Below, one piece after another: positions 7,701 through 12,600 of a stretch of DNA of 12,600 nt. Positions within the stretch are counted from its first letter, which is position 1; each line of letters opens with the position of its first letter. The notes beneath the pieces are model-generated. The model was given only the letters and a program-made list of their open reading frames with translations. It was not told the origin of the DNA and did not search any database. Both the position numbers and the translations under genes were made by a program. The DNA is taken from NCBI GenBank assembly GCA_900758075.1, contig CAAEQF010000151.1:1-12600 (forward strand), in the 5' to 3' direction. The stretch is from Coriobacteriia bacterium. GTDB lineage: Bacteria > Actinomycetota > Coriobacteriia > Coriobacteriales > QAMH01.

Positions 7701-8480
7701 ATGGCAGAGGCGTTCTACCTGGGGATAGACATCGGTTCCACGGCTTCCAAGTGCGTCATCGTCGACGCATCGGGCGAGGTTCGCGGCACGGGGCTGTACC
7801 CCTCCGGCGCGGGCACCAAGGGGCCAGGGACAGCGATGGACGAGGCACTGTCAAAGGCGGGCATCGCGTCTGAGGACATCGCGCGCTCCGTTGCGACCGG
7901 ATACGGCCGCAAGCTCATGGACTGGGCTGATTCCCAGGTCTCCGAGCTCTCCTGCCATGCCAAGGGCGCCTCGCGCCTGTTCGAAGGCGTTCGGACGATC
8001 ATCGACATCGGCGGCCAGGATGCGAAGGTGCTGCGGCTGGGTCCCGATGGCAAGCTCGAGAACTTCGTGATGAACGACAAATGCGCTGCCGGCACGGGAA
8101 GGTTCCTCGACGTGATGGCAGGCGTGTTCGGGATCGACGTCTCGGAGCTCTCCGACTACGACCGCCAGTCGGATGCCGTCACGTCCGTCTCCTCGACGTG
8201 CACGGTGTTCGCCGAATCCGAGGTCATCTCAAAGCTCGCGAGCGGCGAGCCCATCGCGAACATCGTTGCCGGCGTGCATGAATCCGTCGTCGACCGGAGC
8301 TGTGGGCTGGCAAAGCGCATCGGCGTGGTGCCGCGCGTCGCCATGACCGGCGGCGTCGCGCTCAACGACGCGCTGCGTGAACGGCTGGCGGCAAAGCTCG
8401 GCTATCCCATCGAAACGTCCGAATTCGCTCAGTTCAACGGCGCGTACGGCGCGGCGCTCTACGCGCTTGAGGGGCGGTAG
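7701..8480 (+). CDS. 2-hydroxyacyl-CoA dehydratase activator, HgdC/FldI type
   Basis: This 259-residue ATPase belongs to the BadF/BadG/HgdC (ASKHA) family. As a homodimer it holds one [4Fe-4S] cluster between two subunits and couples ATP hydrolysis to injecting a single low-potential electron into the dehydratase. The nucleotide-binding blocks are YLGIDIGSTASK at the N-terminus, IIDIGGQDAK in the middle and MTGGVALN near the end. The cluster cysteines are Cys128 in NDKCAAGTGRFLD and Cys167 in SSTCTVFAESEV, matching the two conserved cysteines of HgdC. The length is typical. I chose ATG 7701 because AAGGAG lies 9 nt upstream and GIDIGS then sits at the very N-terminus. An in-frame start at 7632 would add 23 residues with no family match. 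A single activator gene points to a dehydratase rather than a benzoyl-CoA reductase, whose ATPase part usually has two subunits. A strong hairpin follows at once. Confidence 0.95.
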   Translation: MAEAFYLGIDIGSTASKCVIVDASGEVRGTGLYPSGAGTKGPGTAMDEALSKAGIASEDIARSVATGYGRKLMDWADSQVSELSCHAKGASRLFEGVRTIIDIGGQDAKVLRLGPDGKLENFVMNDKCAAGTGRFLDVMAGVFGIDVSELSDYDRQSDAVTSVSSTCTVFAESEVISKLASGEPIANIVAGVHESVVDRSCGLAKRIGVVPRVAMTGGVALNDALRERLAAKLGYPIETSEFAQFNGAYGAALYALEGR

Positions 8481-8520
8481 AAACTGCAAATTGGGGACAG
8501 TCCCCAATTTGCAGTTTTGC
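8481..8520 (+). terminator. Perfect 17-bp stem hairpin closing the dehydratase cluster
   Basis: AAACTGCAAATTGGGGA (8481-8497), loop CAG and TCCCCAATTTGCAGTTT (8501-8517) form a perfect 17-bp stem that starts directly after the activator stop codon. The A-rich left foot and T-rich right foot (GTTTT) make it a good intrinsic terminator, potentially in both directions. The core TTGGGGACAGTCCCCAA also resembles REP-type palindromes dispersed in many bacterial genomes, so it may be a mobile or repeated element used as a terminator. Confidence 0.75.
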
Positions 8521-8548
8521 GATTACATGACCTCTTGAGGATGCAAGC

Positions 8549-9184
8549 GTGGCGAGGTGTGACGGCGTGATTACAGCAGAACTTTTCATACTCGACTCTC
8601 TGGAGCTCAGGGGGCATGAAGAGAAATGCTCGTCGGCTGTCGCTCCGGCGTACGTTCGAGGGGGTTCCAGTTTTCTTACCCACCTTTCCTCTGGATTACT
8701 CCTACGCTACGTCCTCGGGGTGACATGCGATGAGCAGCTGGCGACGACCGACTACGGCAAGCCGTATCTCGTCGGGGGCTGTCCCCCGTTTTTCAATCTA
8801 TCTAATGATGGAAGAACAGTCGTGCTTGCTGTTGCTACGGACGTTATCGGTGTAGATGTCCAAGCAATTGATCTCTCTGACGAGACCGTGATAAGGCGGC
8901 ATTTCCCAGTGGAGGCATATCGGGAGTTTTCGTCGGCTCCTCCAGAGGACAGGCCGCTAGTGTTTGCCCGATACTGGACCTCTTTGGAATCGAGACTCAA
9001 GGCGCTTGGCACGGGGCTGAGCGCCGACTATCGGAACCATCCGGAGTTGTTCGATGGACTCTTTACGCATCATTTTCAAGTAGACGACATAATGATTGCC
9101 TGCACGATGCGCCAAGACTTCGAGAGCTCCTTCAGGCGCTTGCGCCTCGCGGATATCCAGAAGCGTCTCGAGATGGCGCGCTGA
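8549..9184 (+). CDS. Divergent 4'-phosphopantetheinyl-transferase-like protein
   Basis: This 211-residue protein has the layout of the Sfp/EntD/AcpT superfamily, which moves phosphopantetheine from CoA to a carrier-protein serine. TDYGKPYLVGGCPPFFNLSNDG (68-88) matches the GKP...FNLSHSG block. IGVDVQAID (100-108) matches GVDIE and ARYWTSLESRLKALGTGL (140-157) matches WxxKEAxxKxxGxG. Asp103 and Glu147 keep two of the three usual Mg2+ ligands, but the third position is Gln105 and the KEA lysine is Leu146. NLSN replaces NLSH. It may therefore be a weakened, altered or non-catalytic member. The start is GTG at 8549 with TGAGGA about 8 nt upstream; nearby ATGs are out of frame. The gene lies beyond the dehydratase terminator, so it is probably transcribed separately. 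No carrier protein or synthase gene is visible. Confidence 0.72.
   Translation: MARCDGVITAELFILDSLELRGHEEKCSSAVAPAYVRGGSSFLTHLSSGLLLRYVLGVTCDEQLATTDYGKPYLVGGCPPFFNLSNDGRTVVLAVATDVIGVDVQAIDLSDETVIRRHFPVEAYREFSSAPPEDRPLVFARYWTSLESRLKALGTGLSADYRNHPELFDGLFTHHFQVDDIMIACTMRQDFESSFRRLRLADIQKRLEMAR
8773..8793 (+). terminator. Terminator-like hairpin inside the PPTase-like gene
   Basis: CGGGGG (8773-8778), loop CTGT, CCCCCG (8783-8788) and five T residues (8789-8793) form a textbook intrinsic terminator shape on the sense strand within codons 75-82. It encodes GGCPPFF. The core GGGGGCTGTCCCCC resembles that of the hairpin at 8481-8520. The shape is clear; whether it stops transcription of a gene being translated is not known. 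Confidence 0.4.
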
Positions 9185-9187
9185 CTA

Positions 9188-10927
9188 TCAAAGCGATTTC
9201 TTCAGTTCTTGAGAAGTTCCACACCGTTGCCCATGCCGTACCCTCCTATTTGCGTTTCTCGCTTTTCCTTTGTTCTCGTCTTGAGGGGAAGCGCTGTCTA
9301 TGGGTGCAACGGACGTCAGTGGGATGTCGGTATTGCTTGTCTCGAGTGTTCGCGTTCTCGTCACCATCACATCAAAGCGGTTCTGCAGTTTCAGAACGAG
9401 AAAGCTGACGTGGATTTTTGCAATGACGTCGGCGCTGCTGATGTCGACGTTCATGGTCTGTTTGATTTTGTCCAACCGATAGTAAAGCGTGTTCTTGTGG
9501 ATAAAGAGCTCCTCCGCAACTTCAGCTGGCTTTCCTGGCTTCTGCAGATAGAGATAGAGCGTGTGCGTGAGCTTGCTGTTGTGCCGCCAGTCGTAATCTA
9601 TGAGTTTGAGCAGTGGCGGGTAACGATAGGAATACAAGAGCATGGGGTCTGTGACGTTGGAGAGCAGGTCCATGAGACACAGGTCTTCGAACACGTGAAA
9701 GCGCCCCGAGGCTTGAATCACGCGGCCGAGCTTGATTGCACGTCGCGCCTGGCTAATCGCTCCGGGTGTTCTTGTGCTGTCGATGAACACATGGCTGAAG
9801 CCGACTTGGGATTGCGATCCCTCGAGGGCTATGTCCATTGCCTCAAGGTTGGCATTTGCTGTTGAGGACTGCTCTTCGCTGCTGCTGAAGAAGAGAATCT
9901 CGCCGTTTCGAACTGCATAGAAGCTGTTGGGAATGAAAGTCTGGAGGTTACTCGCGAGCCATGCTGCCTGCGATGGAGCCAAACTGTCTTGCGTGAAATC
10001 GACGATCACGATGTTCATGTAGTACTTGAGCTCGTAGCCTATTGCGGCCATGCGCTGCAAGAACACCGCCCTATTATTCTTCTCGCTGCGGTATTCCATC
10101 TGGTCAAAAATCTGCGAGTACAGATACGAGCGACTCGTGATGTCGACGTCTGTTCGCTGCATGGCAATGCCCAAGATCTGAGCTGCTGCAGGTAGCATGT
10201 CCACGTAGCTTTTCCGCATGGGCTCGTTCAGAGTGAAGAAGCTCACGGAACCGATGAGCGTGTTCTTGCTTCGGATGAACGCCATATGGTTGTAGACGGT
10301 GTTCTGCGGATTCTCATGGTCTTGATAGGAAAAAACAGACACTTCCGTGCTTCTTCGAGGGGTAATCAGCTGAAGATGTGCCATGAGTTCTATTGCGTCT
10401 TCGGGTAGCACTCCAGCAGAAATGTCTCCGGGTCGAATGATGTAATCAGGAAAGTTGGTAGACCTGGCAAGGTATGCCAAAGAGGTGTCCAGAACCGAGC
10501 AAGGTATCCCGAAGATGCTGGAGAGGTTGTTGACAATTGACCTGAGGCCCTCGCCTTCGTTTACCTTGCGCGTCAGGTCGAGCAGCTCTGCCTTTCTGCG
10601 TGCAAGGGTGCGAAATTCGCGGGAGACGAGCATGAAGGCACCGTAGAAGGCGTTTTCGTCAGAGAAGGCCACAAGGCAGGTGGAGTTATCGACTGTTTCG
10701 ACCGGCTCGTCAAGCAATACAAAAAAGGCTCGCTGCGTGGGAGCACTACTGTGCATCTCGTTGTAGCGTGAAGCTCTGATATAGCAGATGACGTCCTGCT
10801 CGTGGACATCGGAGGTCACGGGGCCGGAAACAAGGACCGACCCCGAAAACGACTGACTGTGACTTCCCTTATGGATATATGCAATTGTACTTAAGTCCAA
10901 TAAAGAAAGTATCTCATCGATATTCAT
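9188..10927 (-). CDS. PucR/CdaR-type transcriptional regulator
   Basis: This 579-residue protein has the C-terminal PucR helix-turn-helix (HTH_30): THTLYLYLQKPGKPAEVAEE then LFIHKNTLYYRLDKIKQTMN, with the core helix pair at about residues 466-485. Before it lies a CdaR GGDEF-like region (MNIVIVDFTQDSL to ARRAIKLGRVIQASG), and the N-terminal half resembles a ligand-sensing segment without a domain I can name. No membrane segment is seen. About 61 hydrophilic residues follow the HTH domain, longer than usual for the family. I chose the start at 10927 (MNIDEILSLL) because AGGGAA lies upstream and the 30 extra residues from 11017 are unlike the family. The stop codon lies 3 bp from that of the PPTase-like gene (convergent). 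The divergent hydrolase at 11139 is the most likely target, since PucR-type proteins often control a neighbouring catabolic gene. The inducer is unknown. Confidence 0.85.
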   Translation of the reverse strand: MNIDEILSLLDLSTIAYIHKGSHSQSFSGSVLVSGPVTSDVHEQDVICYIRASRYNEMHSSAPTQRAFFVLLDEPVETVDNSTCLVAFSDENAFYGAFMLVSREFRTLARRKAELLDLTRKVNEGEGLRSIVNNLSSIFGIPCSVLDTSLAYLARSTNFPDYIIRPGDISAGVLPEDAIELMAHLQLITPRRSTEVSVFSYQDHENPQNTVYNHMAFIRSKNTLIGSVSFFTLNEPMRKSYVDMLPAAAQILGIAMQRTDVDITSRSYLYSQIFDQMEYRSEKNNRAVFLQRMAAIGYELKYYMNIVIVDFTQDSLAPSQAAWLASNLQTFIPNSFYAVRNGEILFFSSSEEQSSTANANLEAMDIALEGSQSQVGFSHVFIDSTRTPGAISQARRAIKLGRVIQASGRFHVFEDLCLMDLLSNVTDPMLLYSYRYPPLLKLIDYDWRHNSKLTHTLYLYLQKPGKPAEVAEELFIHKNTLYYRLDKIKQTMNVDISSADVIAKIHVSFLVLKLQNRFDVMVTRTRTLETSNTDIPLTSVAPIDSASPQDENKGKARNANRRVRHGQRCGTSQELKKSL

Positions 10928-10960
10928 CACAAACTGATTTCCCTGTTCAATGAAGCGAAA

Positions 10961-10988
10961 TTGATAGATAGCTAACACAACTTGGCAA
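10961..10988 (-). promoter_or_regulatory. Candidate promoter for the PucR-type gene
   Basis: The minus strand reads TTGCCA, a 16-nt spacer and TATCAA (5 of 6 and 4 of 6 matches to the sigma-70 consensus). The -10 lies 33 bp before the chosen start at 10927, which supports that start over the one at 11017, as the upstream start would lie before this promoter. Confidence 0.4.
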
Positions 10989-11081
10989 ACTAATAACAGA
11001 AAACGCTCAATCTGCACGTTAGATATTGTACTGGAACATAATGACTCTCTCTGTGTCGGAATCTAAATTTGCTATTAAGCG

Positions 11082-11101
11082 GCAGGTGACTTCTCACCTG
11101 C
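11082..11101 (+). promoter_or_regulatory. Perfect 8-bp inverted repeat in the hydrolase leader
   Basis: GCAGGTGA (11082-11089), CTTC, TCACCTGC (11094-11101) form a perfect 20-bp dyad 37 bp before the hydrolase start codon. In DNA it could be an operator for the divergent PucR-type regulator; in RNA it would be a stable tetraloop hairpin upstream of the ribosome binding site. No T-run follows, so it is not an intrinsic terminator. A CATAAT box (11037-11042) is a possible -10 for the hydrolase but has no good -35. Confidence 0.45.
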
Positions 11102-11138
11102 AATTGTCGATGGCGATACTCGCTGAAAGGAGCGGAGG

Positions 11139-12600
11139 ATGTCCGAAGACAGGGAAGAAATAATCAAGAAGATGACGTTCGGTGGCGAAGAATTCGACGT
11201 GTACTTTGCCAAGGGCAATCCGGGCAAGACGAAAGAAGAACTGGCGCAGCTGGTCGAGGAGGCGAATAAAGCTGCCGAGGAGGCAGGGCGCGATTCTGAT
11301 GCGGGGATGGTGGGCACCATGGGCTTCTGTGCGCCCTACAATCCCCATACGTATGAGACCACAATTCCGGGGATTATCTGCGAGCGCGACCAGACCGTGA
11401 CGCTGCGAGATGGCGTTCATGTCCACGTCGATGTATATCGACCTGCCCACAGCATGGAAAAGATTCCGGCAATCTGCTGTTTCGGCCCGTTCGGGAAGAA
11501 CCCTTCCGAGGGCATGGATTCTTGGCAGCTCATGGGTGTCCCCCCGAAGACCGTTTCGGAGTATGCGAAGTTCGAATCTCCCGACCCCGGGTATTGGTGC
11601 CACTATGGCTATGCGGTCGTCAACGTCGCACCCCGTGGTATCGGCAACTCGGAAGGCGACGTCTACTTGTGGGGCACCCAAGACGCGCAAGATGGCGCTG
11701 ACGTGATTGACTGGGTCGGCGAGCAGGAATGGTGCAACGGAAAATGCACGATGCTTGGCAATTCCGGCGTCTGCATGACGCATTGGCGAATTGCAGCGCA
11801 ACGTCCCAAGCATCTCGCCTGCCTTGCAGCATGGGAGGGTCAGGGCGACCTGTACCGCGAGTCCTATTTTTGCGGTGGCATCCCCAACCCTGACTACGAG
11901 ACGCACATTATCGATGCTCTCGCCGTCAACGGCTACATCGAAGATACTCCGCGTATGGTACGCGAGTACCCGCTCATGAATGCCTACTACAAGGACAAGA
12001 TCGTCGATTGGAACAAGATTCGCATCCCCACGTACGTGACGGCGGGCTGGGTCCATCATCACCTGCGCGGCGCCTTCGAGGGCTTCCGTCGCATTCGATC
12101 GCCGAAGAAATGGATGCGTGCGCACCGTGACTTCGAGTGGCCCGATTCCTACAAGCCGGAGAATCTCGAGGATGTAAAGCGCTTCTTCGATCGCTATCTG
12201 AAGGACATCCACAACGGCTGGGAAATGACGCCACGTGTGCGCATGGACGTAATGGACGCATATGATTACGACTACGCGTCCGCACGCCCTGAGCAGACGT
12301 TCCCGCTGGAGCGTACCGAGTACAAGAAAATCTACCTGGACGCGCGAGATGCATCCGCTTCATGGGAGAACCCCTCCGAAGAGGCCGAGGTCGTCTACGA
12401 TCCCAAGACCGAGACCACGCGTTTCACCATTCAGTTCGAAGAAGATACAGAGATTTCCGGTTTCATGAAGCTGCATCTCAACGTCGAATGTCGCGGTCAT
12501 GACAACATGGACCTGTTCCCTTGGGTCATCAAGGAAGACGCCGACGGAAACTATCTGCCGATTCGAGTGATGGGCGCGCCGTTCCGCGGGGCTTGGGGCT
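11139..12600 (+). CDS. CocE/NonD family hydrolase (peptidase S15 type), C-terminus beyond right edge
   Basis: I read this frame by hand. It opens at ATG 11139 and has no stop to the window edge, giving 487 residues. It is an alpha/beta-hydrolase of the X-Pro dipeptidyl-peptidase/cocaine-esterase family, acting on an ester, amide or peptide bond. After about 80 leading residues the domain starts with TVTLRDGVHVHVDVYRP. GYAVVNVAPRGIGNSEGD then QDGADVIDWVGEQEWCNGK are standard blocks. The nucleophile elbow is GNSG with Ser209. FFDRYLK (about 353-359) ends the core, and the jelly-roll-like C-terminal domain begins near YKKIYLDA. The usual GW-x-D catalytic Asp position reads GWVH (His306), and His329 in MRAHRDFEW is a candidate catalytic base. 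There is no signal peptide, so it is cytoplasmic. AAGGAG and GGAGG before the ATG support the start. It is divergent from the PucR-type regulator. The substrate is unknown. Confidence 0.87.
   Translation, partial: MSEDREEIIKKMTFGGEEFDVYFAKGNPGKTKEELAQLVEEANKAAEEAGRDSDAGMVGTMGFCAPYNPHTYETTIPGIICERDQTVTLRDGVHVHVDVYRPAHSMEKIPAICCFGPFGKNPSEGMDSWQLMGVPPKTVSEYAKFESPDPGYWCHYGYAVVNVAPRGIGNSEGDVYLWGTQDAQDGADVIDWVGEQEWCNGKCTMLGNSGVCMTHWRIAAQRPKHLACLAAWEGQGDLYRESYFCGGIPNPDYETHIIDALAVNGYIEDTPRMVREYPLMNAYYKDKIVDWNKIRIPTYVTAGWVHHHLRGAFEGFRRIRSPKKWMRAHRDFEWPDSYKPENLEDVKRFFDRYLKDIHNGWEMTPRVRMDVMDAYDYDYASARPEQTFPLERTEYKKIYLDARDASASWENPSEEAEVVYDPKTETTRFTIQFEEDTEISGFMKLHLNVECRGHDNMDLFPWVIKEDADGNYLPIRVMGAPFRGAWG

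Noticed and set aside
5235..8480. Benzoyl-CoA reductase (BcrABCD type) instead of a dehydratase
   Set aside because: The subunits share folds, but there is one ATPase subunit of HgdC length rather than two, and the FldA/HadA-type CoA-transferase fits only the dehydratase pathway.
8759..8800. The hairpin in the PPTase-like gene as an inserted repeat that breaks the protein
   Set aside because: The distance between the KP and FNLS motifs equals that in Sfp-type enzymes as I recall them, so nothing appears inserted; the dyad overlaps normal coding sequence.
1..12600. CRISPR arrays, tRNA or rRNA genes, insertion sequences, prophage or defence genes
   Set aside because: No direct-repeat array, cloverleaf-like sequence, transposase or phage protein was seen on either strand by reading.

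Overview
The window looks like chromosomal DNA of an anaerobic, moderately high-G+C bacterium. The best guess is a gut or oral member of the Coriobacteriia (Eggerthellaceae-like). That guess rests on gene content: flavin oxidoreductases next to LysR-type and PucR/CdaR-type regulators, and an oxygen-sensitive 2-hydroxyacyl-CoA dehydratase system. No rRNA, marker gene or database search backs it. I see no tRNA, rRNA, CRISPR array, insertion sequence or phage gene.

Layout. (1) Positions 1-2085, minus strand: a FAD-dependent oxidoreductase cut by the left edge, with a LysR-type regulator upstream of it. (2) Positions 2293-3711, plus strand: a GlcD/D-2-hydroxyacid dehydrogenase-type flavoprotein, divergent from the LysR gene and followed by a hairpin terminator. 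(3) Positions 3980-8480, plus strand: four genes in a row encoding a family III CoA-transferase of the FldA/HadA type, the alpha and beta subunits of a 2-hydroxyacyl-CoA dehydratase, and its ATP-dependent activator. A very strong hairpin closes this cluster. (4) Positions 8549-9184, plus strand: a divergent 4'-phosphopantetheinyl-transferase-like protein, with a terminator-like hairpin inside its reading frame. (5) Positions 9188-10927, minus strand: a PucR/CdaR-type regulator, convergent with and 3 bp from the previous gene. (6) From 11139 to the right edge, plus strand: a CocE/NonD-type (peptidase S15) hydrolase, divergent from the PucR-type gene.

How the genes work together. The core is a fermentative module. 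The CoA-transferase moves CoA onto an (R)-2-hydroxy acid. The activator hydrolyses ATP to inject one high-energy electron into the dehydratase. The dehydratase then removes water through a ketyl radical to give a 2-enoyl-CoA. The upstream flavin dehydrogenase interconverts 2-hydroxy and 2-oxo acids, so it could feed or drain the pathway. The substrate may be an aryl-lactate, as in Clostridium sporogenes Fld, or a branched-chain hydroxy acid, as in Clostridioides difficile Had; sequence alone does not settle this. No acyl-CoA dehydrogenase, EtfAB or enoate reductase lies in the window, so the electron-accepting half of the pathway must be encoded elsewhere or be absent.

Nothing here is clearly a new class of system. 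The best second looks are the orphan dehydratase cluster, the divergent PPTase-like protein, the two related GGGG-CCCC hairpins, and the hydrolase whose expected catalytic Asp position holds His.
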